Below are positions 14,762-22,674 of a DNA stretch of 35,481 bases, one piece after another. A program made the translations under genes and the position numbers. The notes below the pieces were generated by a model. That model saw only the letters and a list, made by a program, of their open reading frames with translations. It ran no database searches and was not told the DNA's origin. Source of the DNA: Gammaproteobacteria bacterium (GTDB lineage Bacteria > Pseudomonadota > Gammaproteobacteria > Eutrophobiales > Eutrophobiaceae). The stretch is taken from NCBI GenBank assembly GCA_028819495.1, contig JAPPLI010000011.1, positions 2,684 through 38,164 of the forward strand. Direction: 5' to 3'. Numbering within the stretch: position 1 is the stretch's first letter; every line of letters starts with the position of its first letter.

Positions 14762-14789
14762 ATCTGCGTTAATCTGCGTCATCTGCGGA
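14762..14789. repeat. Single arm of the CAGATGACGCAGAT repeat, inverted
   Basis: This 28-bp arm is in the orientation opposite to the copy at 12718-12745 and is identical to the right arm of the repeat at 61-137. It begins 10 bp past the rplS stop. Confidence 0.85.
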
Positions 14790-14799
14790 TAAAAACAAA

Positions 14800-15156
14800 T
14801 CAGGAAGACGGTTTGATTTTCTCCTTGATCCTGGCTGCCTTGCCGCGCCGGTCGCGCATGTAATACAGCTTGGCCCTGCGCACGTCGCCGCGCCGTTTCA
14901 CGGTGATGCCGGCAATACTCGGGCTGTAGGTCTGGAATACCCGTTCCACGCCTTCACCGTAGGAAATCTTGCGTACGGTGAACGAGGAGTTAAGTCCGCG
15001 GTTCTTCCTGGCGATAACAGTTCCCTCGAACGCCTGTAACCGTTCGCGCTGACCTTCCACCACCTTGACCTGTACGATGACGGTATCGCCGGGATGAAAC
15101 TCGGGGATGTCCCGGTCGCATTGCTCGGCTTCAAGTTGTTCAATAATATTTGCCAT
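14800..15156 (-). CDS. rplS: 50S ribosomal protein L19
   Basis: This 118-aa ribosomal protein sits at the 30S-50S interface. The start ATG at 15156 is chosen because it gives [12 protein letters not shown], matching L19 N-termini; an in-frame ATG at 15180 would add eight residues and overlap trm[27 protein letters not shown] and [16 protein letters not shown] are L19 signatures. It is the last gene of rpsP-rimM-trmD-rplS, 20 bp after trmD. Confidence 0.96.
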   Translation of the reverse strand: MANIIEQLEAEQCDRDIPEFHPGDTVIVQVKVVEGQRERLQAFEGTVIARKNRGLNSSFTVRKISYGEGVERVFQTYSPSIAGITVKRRGDVRRAKLYYMRDRRGKAARIKEKIKPSS

Positions 15157-15176
15157 GTTTCCAGACCTCATCAGAG

Positions 15177-15926
15177 TCATTCGTCATTCCGCTGTTCAGT
15201 GATGTATTCATCCAGCAGCGCCCGTTTTTCAGCGTCCATGACCAGCGCTTCCAGCAGGTCGGGACGGCGTTTCCAGGTGCGCCCCAGCGCCTGTTTCAGG
15301 CGCCATTTGCGTATCCCGTCATGATCGCCGCTCAATAATACCGGCGGCGCCTGCAGTCCCGCCACCACCTCGGGCCGGGTGTAATGGGGGCAATCCAGCA
15401 TCCCGCGAAAAAAAGAATCCTCCGTAGCGGATTCATCATTGCCCAGCGCTCCCGGCAAGCACCTGGCCACTGCGTCTATCAATACCATGGCAGGAAGCTC
15501 GCCGCCGCTGAGTACGTAATCTCCGATGGACCACTCCTCGTCGACTTCCAGTTCTATCACCCGTTCGTCAACGCCTTCATACCGGCCCGCAACCAGGATG
15601 AACGAGTCCCTGCCGGCAAAGTCCGTCACGGCCTGCTGCCCCAGACGCTGCCCCTGCGGCGACAGGTAGCTCACCGCGGCCCCGGGCATCGCTTGCCTGG
15701 CGTCGCGTATGGCCGCCAGCAACGGCTGCGCCGTCATAACCATGCCGGGTCCGCCGCCATAGGGCCTGTCATCCACGGTCCGGTGCCGGTCCGTTGCATA
15801 ATCGCGCGGATTCACCGTGCTGATCTGCAGCAGCCCGGCGCTGACGGCCTTCCCGGTTATGCCGTATTCGCTCACCGCGGTGAACATCTCCGGGAACAGC
15901 GTAACCACGCTGATCGCTAATCCCAT
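15177..15926 (-). CDS. trmD: tRNA (guanine-N1-)-methyltransferase, G37-specific
   Basis: This 249-aa SPOUT methyltransferase makes m1G37 in tRNAs reading CNN codons and so prevents +1 frameshifts. The trefoil-knot SAM site is visible as YLSPQGQ (87-93), [10 protein letters not shown] (114-123) and [13 protein letters not shown] (133-145). [13 protein letters not shown] (52-64) and ATEDSFFRG, with the catalytic Asp, are also present. Its start overlaps the rimM end by 10 bp. Confidence 0.97.
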   Translation of the reverse strand: MGLAISVVTLFPEMFTAVSEYGITGKAVSAGLLQISTVNPRDYATDRHRTVDDRPYGGGPGMVMTAQPLLAAIRDARQAMPGAAVSYLSPQGQRLGQQAVTDFAGRDSFILVAGRYEGVDERVIELEVDEEWSIGDYVLSGGELPAMVLIDAVARCLPGALGNDESATEDSFFRGMLDCPHYTRPEVVAGLQAPPVLLSGDHDGIRKWRLKQALGRTWKRRPDLLEALVMDAEKRALLDEYITEQRNDE

Positions 15927-16453
15927 TCCCAGTCCACCGTGATGACGGCGGTCTCCCGGTCCACCTGCCGGATGACCTTCTCCATAACGAACGGGATAGC
16001 CCGGCGACCGTCACCCTGCACGATCAACACGTCGTTGGCGCCGGTTGCATGGATATCGACGACTTTGCCCAAACGTTCCCCCGTCAGCGTAACAACCTCC
16101 ATGTGCATGAGATCCGTCCAGTAATATTGTCCTGACCCCGGTTCCGGCAAATGCTCGCGATACACCGCCAGTGACCGGCCGACGAGTTCAAGCGCCGCTT
16201 CCCTGTCTTCGATTCCCGGAACTTTAACCATCAGGGTTTTGCCGCTCGTCCCGCGATCGGCAAATTCGATTTCGGTCCATTCCCCGTCGCCTTGCTTGCT
16301 GCCGTCTCCCAGCAGCCAGGGCTGATACAAAAAGATGTTTTCCCTGGGGTCCGTGTAGGAGAATACCTTCAGCCAGCCGCGTATCCCGTGTACACCGGAT
16401 ATCCTGCCGATGATGATCCGCCTGTCCGGCTCACTGCCAGCCTGCGCCGGCAT
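15917..16453 (-). CDS. rimM: Ribosome maturation factor RimM
   Basis: This 178-aa 16S rRNA processing factor binds S19 and helps assemble the 30S head. It has an N-terminal RimM barrel ([23 protein letters not shown], about 13-35) and a C-terminal PRC-barrel ([13 protein letters not shown] onward, ending VDWEWD). It lies 5 bp after rpsP and overlaps trmD, so it is co-transcribed. Confidence 0.96.
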   Translation of the reverse strand: MPAQAGSEPDRRIIIGRISGVHGIRGWLKVFSYTDPRENIFLYQPWLLGDGSKQGDGEWTEIEFADRGTSGKTLMVKVPGIEDREAALELVGRSLAVYREHLPEPGSGQYYWTDLMHMEVVTLTGERLGKVVDIHATGANDVLIVQGDGRRAIPFVMEKVIRQVDRETAVITVDWEWD

Positions 16454-16458
16454 GGTAT

Positions 16459-16719
16459 TCAGCCTGAGCCGGTTTTGCTTCCGGCGTTGATCTTTATCAG
16501 TCCGGCCACGCGTTCCGTGGGCTGCGCTCCCTGGGACAGCCAGTAGTCTATCCGCTCCTGCTCCAGTTTCAGTCTCTCCTCCCGGCCGCTGGCTATCGGG
16601 TTGAAAAAACCCAGCCTTTCTATATACCTGCCGTCCCGCGGATTGCGTGAATCCGCGGCAACTATGTGATAGAACGGCCTTTTCTTTGCGCCTGCCCGGG
16701 CTAATCGTATCGTTACCAT
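16459..16719 (-). CDS. rpsP: 30S ribosomal protein S16
   Basis: This 86-aa early-assembly protein of the 30S body is recognised by [39 protein letters not shown] and a C-terminal [16 protein letters not shown]. It is the first gene of the operon. The promoter should lie in the 77-bp AT-rich gap 16720-16796, which is shared with the divergent cyclo-ligase gene. Confidence 0.97.
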   Translation of the reverse strand: MVTIRLARAGAKKRPFYHIVAADSRNPRDGRYIERLGFFNPIASGREERLKLEQERIDYWLSQGAQPTERVAGLIKINAGSKTGSG

Positions 16720-16796
16720 AAGTGACTTCAGTTGTCCGATGAAAAAAGTGGGTTATTGTATTATGTTTTTACAAAAAAGAAAACGGACGATTGAAT

Positions 16797-17387
16797 ATGC
16801 AAGCCAGCCCGGCTACTGACCGGAAAACATCAGCGCAGGAGAAAGCGCGCCTGCGGCAATTCCTGAAGCAAAAACGCAGGGAACTGCCGCAACGGCTGCG
16901 ATCGGAATACGATCGGGCCATTCGCGAACGCCTGCTGGAGCAGGCGGCGCCGGCCGGCACGGTTTTCTGTTACGTGTCGACGGACATGGAAGTGGATACC
17001 CGCGGCATCATCGACTGCCTGCGCCAATCGGGTATAACAGTGCTGATCCCGAGGATACTCAACCGTGAAAAAATGATCGCCGTGGGTTTTGACGGCTGGG
17101 ACAGGTTGCGGGTCGGGCAACTTGGCATACTCACACCGGACTCGGACGAGGAATGGCCCGGAGAGGCGGACCTGTGCATTACGCCGGGCCTGGGTTTTAC
17201 CCCGGACGGCCGGCGCATCGGCTACGGCAGGGGATACTATGACAAGTGGTTTGCCGCGCACCCCCGCAGCGCGCGGGTGGCGCTGTGCTATGAATGCCAG
17301 ATCGTCGACGATATGCCCACCACCGATACGGACGTGCGGGTACACAAGATCATTACGGAGAAGCGGGTTATCACCTGTCAACCCTGA
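16797..17387 (+). CDS. fau: 5-formyltetrahydrofolate cyclo-ligase
   Basis: This 196-aa enzyme converts 5-formyl-THF to 5,10-methenyl-THF with ATP. It has the N-terminal LRQFLKQKRRELP and the signature TPGLGFTPDGRRIGYGRGYYDKWF (about residues 129-152), which binds phosphate and folate. The start ATG at 16797 is preferred; an in-frame TTG at 16791 would add two residues. A GGACGA lies upstream at a fair distance. The gene lies divergent to rpsP. Its folate C1 role could link to C1 oxidation by XoxF, but it is present in most bacteria. Confidence 0.92.
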   Translation: MQASPATDRKTSAQEKARLRQFLKQKRRELPQRLRSEYDRAIRERLLEQAAPAGTVFCYVSTDMEVDTRGIIDCLRQSGITVLIPRILNREKMIAVGFDGWDRLRVGQLGILTPDSDEEWPGEADLCITPGLGFTPDGRRIGYGRGYYDKWFAAHPRSARVALCYECQIVDDMPTTDTDVRVHKIITEKRVITCQP

Positions 17388-17408
17388 ATACGGGATCAGA
17401 GTAATTTT

Positions 17409-17450
17409 GGGGTCAGAGTAAAAATTCTTCGAATTTCTTACTCTGACCCC
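17409..17450. repeat. GGGGTCAGAGTAA palindromic element, short 42-bp type (copy 5)
   Basis: It is identical over 42 bp to the copy at 34463-34504. A decayed fragment (GGGATCAGAGTAAT) precedes it from about 17392. On the minus strand it runs into the BASS transporter gene and supplies its last codons and stop. Confidence 0.93.
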
Positions 17451-18370
17451 TGAAATTTGGGGCCAGCCCCTGATTCCCGCCCCCACCACGCTGCCAGCAA
17501 CGAACCGCTGATATTATGCCAGACACTGAACAGGGCGCCGGGCAACGCGGCAAGCAGCGGAAACTTCGTCAGTTCGACCAGGGCGATTGCGAGGCCGGAA
17601 TTCTGCATGCCCACTTCAATGGCCAGGGTGCGCCGGATGCGTTTGTCACACCCGAACAGCCATGCCAGGCAGTAGCCGCCGGCCAGGCCGGATAAATTAT
17701 GCAGGCATACCGCGGTGATAACCGGCGCCGCAAGCAACGCCAGTTGGTCACGGGTGTTGGCTATTATGATACCGATGATCAAAACCACGGCAACCGCGGA
17801 CAGTCCCGGAAAGACGCGTTTGGCCGGCCCTATCCTGTCACCGAACCGGTAATTGATTAACACGCCCAGGGTGACCGGCGCCAGGATGATGGTAAAGATA
17901 TTAAGCATCATCGCCGGCACCGGCACGGGGACTGTCTGCCCGATGTATATCCAGGTCAGCAACGGTGTCAACAGTACCGCCAGCACTGTGGACACGGCCG
18001 TCAGGGTAATCGATACGGCCACCTCGCCTTTGGCCAGGTAGCAGATGATATTGGATGCGGTGCCTCCGGGGCACGAACCCACCAGCACCATGCCCAGGGC
18101 CAGTTCCGGCGGCAGGCCCATGGACTCCGACAGCAGCCAGGCGATAAACGGCATCAGGATAAACTGCAGGGCAACGCCGAGAGTGACCGGTTTCGGACTC
18201 CTGATCACGTTGCGGAAATCATCCGGGAGCAGGGTCATCCCCATGCCCAGCATGACCAGGCCGAGCAGCGGGACGATGTATCCCCTGAAAGGGAGCAGCG
18301 CTTCAGGATAGAGGAAGGAAAAAACGCTGATGGCGATGGCGCCCAGCGGGAAAAGTGTGGTTGTTCGCAT
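17438..18370 (-). CDS. BASS family (bile acid:sodium symporter-like) transporter
   Basis: This 310-aa inner-membrane protein has about ten hydrophobic segments. Family motifs are VGSCPGGTASNII (about 97-109, sodium-site region) and EVGMQNSGLAIALV in the second half, the crossover helices of the BASS fold. Members import pyruvate, pantothenate, bile acids or other organic anions with sodium; the substrate here is unknown. The ATG at 18370 is chosen; a GTG at 18400 would add ten hydrophilic residues. The C-terminus ends in QGSE and a stop codon that lie inside a GGGGTCAGAGTAA repeat, so repeat insertion has rewritten the gene's end. Confidence 0.88.
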   Translation of the reverse strand: MRTTTLFPLGAIAISVFSFLYPEALLPFRGYIVPLLGLVMLGMGMTLLPDDFRNVIRSPKPVTLGVALQFILMPFIAWLLSESMGLPPELALGMVLVGSCPGGTASNIICYLAKGEVAVSITLTAVSTVLAVLLTPLLTWIYIGQTVPVPVPAMMLNIFTIILAPVTLGVLINYRFGDRIGPAKRVFPGLSAVAVVLIIGIIIANTRDQLALLAAPVITAVCLHNLSGLAGGYCLAWLFGCDKRIRRTLAIEVGMQNSGLAIALVELTKFPLLAALPGALFSVWHNISGSLLAAWWGRESGAGPKFQGSE

Positions 18371-18420
18371 ATCTAAGCCATCATGATCATGGATTTGCAC
18401 GGCATGTAAGCCGGCACGCT

Positions 18421-18445
18421 GGGGACAGATTTAAAATCTGTCCCC
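18421..18445. repeat. 25-bp palindrome GGGGACAGATTT type
   Basis: This is a near-perfect palindrome with arms GGGGACAGATTT / AAATCTGTCCCC. A related copy with GGGGACGGATTT is at 23716-23740. It lies between the divergent BASS gene and the second PQQ gene. Confidence 0.8.
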
Positions 18446-18482
18446 GGACTTACGCAGCAAAAGAATGGTATTCTAACCGGCA

Positions 18483-20279
18483 ATGAAAGTGTTTATCGAT
18501 GTAATCCGCCGTTGCCGCAACCAACTGGCGGCGGCGCTGTTCTGCCTGATCGCGCAACCCTCCGGCGCGGCCGTCGTCCTCACCGACAGCAGTGACTGGC
18601 CCCTGTACGGAGGCACCTTCGACAACCAGCGTTTCAGTCCCCTGTCCCAGGTCAATGCCGGCAACGTGGAGCGATTGCGGCTGGCCTGGCGTTTCAACAC
18701 CGGCAAGTTCGGGTCGTTCCAGACCTCGCCCATTATACGGGACGGAATCATGTACGTAACGACTCCTTACAACGATGTCATAGCCCTGCATGCGGGCACG
18801 GGTAAAGTGTTGTGGCGTTACCGCCATGACCTGGCGGAAGACAGGAATTTCTGCTGCGGCCCCGCCAACCGCGGGCCGGCGCTGAGCGCAGACAAGGTGT
18901 TCAGCGTGACCATCGACGCCAGATTGATCGCCCTGGATCGAAAAACAGGCAAAGTAATCTGGGACACGGCAATCGCGGATACCGGCGCGGGCAAGGCGGA
19001 ACAACTCGATCCGTTGCTGGGCGTGGATGAACTGAAAGGCGCAAGACAGTCGGGACAGACCGGGTACACCGCCAACCTGGCCCCGCAGGTATTTGCCGGT
19101 AAAGTCCTGGTGGGCATTTCCGGCGCGGGTTACGGCCTGCACATGGACCTGGACCAGGACGGCAAATATGTATTGTCGGTCGGCGGTCTGTCCGGCGGGG
19201 GCCATGGGTTACGCGGCTTCATCGTTGCCTACGATACGGAGACAGGCGAGGAAATCTGGCGCTGGTACAGCACTGCGGAAGCCGGCTGGCAGGGCGAGTG
19301 GCGCGGGGAAACCCGGTATGGCGTGCCCTTGAACCGTGACCTGAAAGCGGAGCGGCGCGCCGACAGGACCTATGCCGATACCTGGCGTTTCGGCGGCGGT
19401 TCGATCTACACCACACCGGCCATCGACCCGGAACTGGGACTGGTTTATGTCGGCACCGGCAACCCGTCGCCGCAAATGGACGATTCCACCCGTCCCGGCG
19501 ATAACCTGTACACCGTCAGCCTGGTCGCCCTGGAAGCGGACACGGGCAAACTGCGCTGGCATTACCAGCAGGTGCCCCACGACCGCTGGGGCTACGACGT
19601 CGCCAGCCCGCCGGTACTGTTCGACTCGGTTGAAAACGGCAGGACCGTGAAGGCGGTGGGACAGGCGAGCAAGCTCGGCTGGTTCTTTATCCATGACCGG
19701 CAGACGGGCAGGTTGATCAGGCGCACCGAACCTTTCATCAAGCCGGAAAACCTGTTCGCGCGGCCGGCCGAGCAAGGCGTGCGCATCGTGCCCGGCACAC
19801 TGGGCGCGGTGTCCTGGTCTCCGGTCGCCTACCATCCCGGGCTGCAACAGGTTTACATTCCGGGTATTTACCAGCCTTCCCTGTTCTTTTCCAGGAAACT
19901 GGAGCCGCAACCGGGTGCGCCGTGGCAGAGCCTGTCGTTTTTCAAAAAGGCCGATGAACCCGACTGGGGCGTGCTCAGCGCTATCGACGTCGTTTCCGGC
20001 AAGGTAACCTGGCAGCAGAAGGTGGACCGGCCCATGGTCGGCGGCGCGCTGGCCACCGCCGGCGACCTGGTATTCGCCGGTGAAGGCAACGGCCGTTTCG
20101 CTGCCTATGACGCCCACAGCGGCGCGCCACTATGGGAATACATGAGTGAATACGGCGTCAACGCCCCACCGGTCAGCTATATGCACAAGGGCAAACAGTA
20201 CATTACCGTCGCCGCGGGAGGCAATTCCCTGTTCGGCTACGAGGTCGGCGACGAGATACTGACGTTCAGCCTGGAGTGA
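18483..20279 (+). CDS. PQQ-type beta-propeller protein lacking two canonical active-site acids
   Basis: This 598-aa secreted quinoprotein-like propeller has a signal peptide to about residue 29. It opens with DWPLYGGTFDNQRFSPLSQVN and has the vicinal Cys124-Cys125 typical of PQQ dehydrogenases. No heme domain is seen. Compared with the XoxF-like protein at 1776-3776, the metal-ligand Glu of GAEFG is Gly216 (SGAGYG). The catalytic Asp of HDEWDYD is Gly370 (HDRWGYD), while Asp372 and Asn327 (GTGNPSP) are kept. It may therefore bind PQQ differently, use another base, or be non-catalytic. It stands alone on the plus strand, away from the xox island. Substrate unknown. The ribosome-binding site is weak. 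Confidence 0.85.
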   Translation: MKVFIDVIRRCRNQLAAALFCLIAQPSGAAVVLTDSSDWPLYGGTFDNQRFSPLSQVNAGNVERLRLAWRFNTGKFGSFQTSPIIRDGIMYVTTPYNDVIALHAGTGKVLWRYRHDLAEDRNFCCGPANRGPALSADKVFSVTIDARLIALDRKTGKVIWDTAIADTGAGKAEQLDPLLGVDELKGARQSGQTGYTANLAPQVFAGKVLVGISGAGYGLHMDLDQDGKYVLSVGGLSGGGHGLRGFIVAYDTETGEEIWRWYSTAEAGWQGEWRGETRYGVPLNRDLKAERRADRTYADTWRFGGGSIYTTPAIDPELGLVYVGTGNPSPQMDDSTRPGDNLYTVSLVALEADTGKLRWHYQQVPHDRWGYDVASPPVLFDSVENGRTVKAVGQASKLGWFFIHDRQTGRLIRRTEPFIKPENLFARPAEQGVRIVPGTLGAVSWSPVAYHPGLQQVYIPGIYQPSLFFSRKLEPQPGAPWQSLSFFKKADEPDWGVLSAIDVVSGKVTWQQKVDRPMVGGALATAGDLVFAGEGNGRFAAYDAHSGAPLWEYMSEYGVNAPPVSYMHKGKQYITVAAGGNSLFGYEVGDEILTFSLE

Positions 20280-20456
20280 CAGCGCGTCGACGCCATATTA
20301 CCGCCAGATTGCCATTGTAAAACTGATCCGGGTGTGCTAGGTTGGAACTTCATCAGGTCGAACAAGCGCACGCTTGCGGCCTTAATCAGGACCCGGGCGG
20401 AAAACCAGGCTTTCAGTTGCAGCCGGTATTTCGCCATGAGTTAAAGGAGACAGCTA

Positions 20457-21089
20457 ATGACAGCAGCTAATGAAGCGTTATCCACCGAGACGCCGGCAGC
20501 GGTGACATTCGACACATTGTCCGCCGCGCAGGCATTGAGAAAGTCCGGATTTGAAGACCGGCAAGCCGAAGCTATCGTAACGACCATAAGCAAAGCAATG
20601 AACGAAACCGTAGCGACCAAGTCGGACCTGGAATTACAGGGTTCTGCTATCAGAACGGACCTGGAAAGACAGGGCGCTGAAATCAGAACGGACCTGGAAA
20701 GACAAGGCGCTGAAATCAGAACGGACCTGGAAAGACAAGGCGCTGAAATCAGAAAGGACTTGGACAAACAGATCGCCGCAACCAGGAAAGACTTGGAAGC
20801 ACAGGGCGCTGCAACCAGGGCTGAGATTGTTGCAACCAGAACGGACCTGGAAAAACAGATCGCCGCAACCAGAACAGACCTGGAAAAACAGCTCGCCGCA
20901 ATCAGAAAAGATATGGAATTACAGGCATCTAAAACCAGTGGCGCGATTGAGAAGCTGGAACAATCAATGGCATCCCTCCACGACAAAAACGTCATCAGGC
21001 TCGGCGGCCTGGTGCTATCGATGGCCTTCCTGTTCCTGGCCGTCGGGCCGTTTTATTTCCGCTGGGTGATGTCCCTGATGGCTTCATAG
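20457..21089 (+). CDS. Coiled-coil protein with C-terminal membrane anchor (DUF1640-like)
   Basis: This 210-aa product starts with a short helical domain (LSAAQALRKSGFEDRQAEAIV, about 20-40). It continues as a long coiled coil (about 50-170) and ends with a single transmembrane segment (about 180-205, GGLVLSMAFLFLAVGPFYF). The start ATG at 20457 has AAAGGAGA 7 nt upstream. The coil is built from 11-residue repeats such as IRTDLERQGAE. Three of these are nearly identical at DNA level (33-bp units). The layout resembles DUF1640/CCDC90-type proteins, whose bacterial role is unknown. Repeat number may vary between strains. In the 177 bp upstream I see no repeat family. Confidence 0.8.
   Translation: MTAANEALSTETPAAVTFDTLSAAQALRKSGFEDRQAEAIVTTISKAMNETVATKSDLELQGSAIRTDLERQGAEIRTDLERQGAEIRTDLERQGAEIRKDLDKQIAATRKDLEAQGAATRAEIVATRTDLEKQIAATRTDLEKQLAAIRKDMELQASKTSGAIEKLEQSMASLHDKNVIRLGGLVLSMAFLFLAVGPFYFRWVMSLMAS
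20649..20747 (+). repeat. Three tandem 33-bp in-frame units in the coiled-coil gene
   Basis: Units at 20649-20681, 20682-20714 and 20715-20747 are nearly identical. Each encodes the 11-residue repeat IRTDLERQGAE. Diverged copies follow to about 20930. Confidence 0.9.
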
Positions 21090-21177
21090 TAAACCCGGTT
21101 CCCGGCTCTACTCAGGCCACAATTGCTGTTATGAGTTATAATACGGGGAACGGCGTTTCGTAATCAGGAGAATACCA

Positions 21178-21531
21178 GTGAGCGTAAAAGAAAATGTAAA
21201 GAACCCGGACGTGTGGCTGCGCGGCCTGTTTATACTCATTTTCGGCGTTATTCTTTACCTTGCCGTTATCCTTGTGTGGCTGGTGGTTGTCTTTCAATTT
21301 GTTACAAAGCTGCTGACGGGTGACCTGAACCGGCAAGTGGCCGATTTCAACGGCGGGCTGCTGCGTTACATCTCCCTGATCCTGGGTTATATCACCTTCC
21401 AGTCGGATGACAAGCCGTTCCCCTTCAGTCCCTGGCCGGAGCAGGCTGCGGCAGAGACGGCGCCCGCGCCCAGGCCCAGGGCAAGACGCCGCTCATCCCG
21501 CTCGCCTGCAAGGAAGAAAGAAACCGAATAG
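21178..21531 (+). CDS. DUF4389-type small membrane protein
   Basis: This 117-aa inner-membrane protein starts at GTG 21178 with AGGAG 8 nt upstream. It has one strong transmembrane stretch (about 16-44, LFILIFGVILYLAVILVWLV). It then has TGDLNRQVADFNGGLLRYISLILGYITFQSDDKPFPF, the pattern of DUF4389 proteins, and a basic Arg/Ser-rich tail. Function unknown. It ends 7 bp before a GGGGTCAGAGTAA element. Confidence 0.85.
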   Translation: MSVKENVKNPDVWLRGLFILIFGVILYLAVILVWLVVVFQFVTKLLTGDLNRQVADFNGGLLRYISLILGYITFQSDDKPFPFSPWPEQAAAETAPAPRPRARRRSSRSPARKKETE

Positions 21532-21538
21532 AATTCAA

Positions 21539-21580
21539 GGGGTCAGAGTAAGAATTTCGCAGAAATTTTACTCTGACCCC
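21539..21580. repeat. GGGGTCAGAGTAA palindromic element, short 42-bp type (copy 6)
   Basis: This is a full palindrome, nearly the same as the copy at 34531-34573 (one base shorter). It lies between the convergent DUF4389 and metA genes. Confidence 0.92.
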
Positions 21581-21599
21581 ATCTATCCAGCTATATACC

Positions 21600-21619
21600 A
21601 TTCCCGCGCAAGCGGGAAT
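21600..21619. repeat. dRS3-like 20-bp palindrome
   Basis: ATTCCCGC and GCGGGAAT arms around a 4-bp centre, followed by CCAGTAAAAAA as in the copy at 14635. It lies downstream of metA. Confidence 0.75.
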
Positions 21620-21660
21620 CCAGTAAAAAAACCTGTCCCGCAGGGACACTTTGTAAGGGA

Positions 21661-22674
21661 CTAACCAGGGTGAGTCGAACGGTAAACCTGCCCGATCCAG
21701 TTGTTGATGACGGATTCGGCGCTGTCATGCCAGGTGTTGTCCAGGCCGGGGCTGATTAACTGCTCCGGGAACTGCGGCAGGTCCGCACTTTTGTTTCTGG
21801 CGGCCGTCACGCGATCCCGGTACTCCGCCAGTATCGCCCTGGTCTGCAGGCTGAAATAATTCTCCGGATACGGCGGATATGTGTCAGTCTCGCCCGAGAA
21901 ATACCGCATCACCTCCCGCTTGTATTCCTTGAACAGGCTGTTTGCGTCATACTCCGGATGCCCCTGGAAAAATACCAGGCGCAACCCGTCCTCGCTGGCA
22001 GCCAGGTGCACCCCGACCTCGTCGCTCTGCGCCAGTACCTTCAGGCCGGCCGCGGCGAACTGCTCCGGCGTTACCGCGTTGAAACGGGAGTGCGGCACAT
22101 CAAAGCGGGTATTCATACCAGCCACCAGGGGGTGCGAACGGTCCACGACCCGGTGCGAATAAACGCCCCAGCATTTGTCGGACAACGGAATTCGCCGTTG
22201 CCGGTAACGGAACTGCAATACCGCATGGGTGGCCAGGCAGGAGCACAAAACGGATGTGACATTCTCGCAGGCCCAGTCAACCACCTTGATCAGCGGGTCC
22301 CAGAATTCCTGCCGGTCCAGGGCGGGGTCGACTACGTTGGCCCCGGTAATGATCAACGCATCCAGGCCGTCGGCCTGTATCTGCTCAAAACTTTTGTAAT
22401 ACCTGTCCACGTGCTCCCGGCCTTCCCTGCTGCGCTGCAGTTCCTTCAGGGTAAACGGGTGCAGGTAAAACCTCGCGATCTGGTTGCTTTCTCCTACCAG
22501 CCGGAAGAACTGTCTTTCCGTGGCCTCCAGGGCCTTGTCCGGCATCATGTTCAGCAGGCCGATATGCAGCTCGCGCACTTCCCGGCTCAGGGCCGTGTCC
22601 CGGGGAATGACAAGACTGCCCTCGCTCTCAAGCCGCGCAAAACTGGGCAGGTCGGTATTGGCTACCAGCGGCAT
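21661..22674 (-). CDS. metA: Homoserine O-acyltransferase, MetA family
   Basis: This 337-aa enzyme activates homoserine with succinyl-CoA or acetyl-CoA in methionine synthesis. It has HIGLLNMMPDKALEATERQF with Lys47, the probable nucleophile Cys146 (in SVLCSCLATH, next to Cys144), and His239 and Glu241 of FQGHPEYD. VPHSRFN (193-199) is also conserved. The acyl donor specificity (succinyl or acetyl) cannot be settled by eye. The start overlaps the stop of the upstream ATPase by one base (TGATG), so the two are coupled. Confidence 0.92.
   Translation of the reverse strand: MPLVANTDLPSFARLESEGSLVIPRDTALSREVRELHIGLLNMMPDKALEATERQFFRLVGESNQIARFYLHPFTLKELQRSREGREHVDRYYKSFEQIQADGLDALIITGANVVDPALDRQEFWDPLIKVVDWACENVTSVLCSCLATHAVLQFRYRQRRIPLSDKCWGVYSHRVVDRSHPLVAGMNTRFDVPHSRFNAVTPEQFAAAGLKVLAQSDEVGVHLAASEDGLRLVFFQGHPEYDANSLFKEYKREVMRYFSGETDTYPPYPENYFSLQTRAILAEYRDRVTAARNKSADLPQFPEQLISPGLDNTWHDSAESVINNWIGQVYRSTHPG

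Noticed and set aside
16720-16796. Possible 6S RNA gene, which often lies beside the 5-formyl-THF cyclo-ligase gene in gammaproteobacteria
   Set aside because: The gap upstream of the gene is only 77 bp and holds promoters of two divergent genes; downstream to 17437 there are only repeats.
20280-20456. Possible small RNA or short gene between the PQQ protein and coiled-coil genes
   Set aside because: No convincing promoter, start or stable hairpin with a T-run was seen.
20649-20747. Tandem 33-bp units considered as an intergenic iteron array or origin
   Set aside because: The units are in frame within a well-formed coding sequence and encode coiled-coil repeats.
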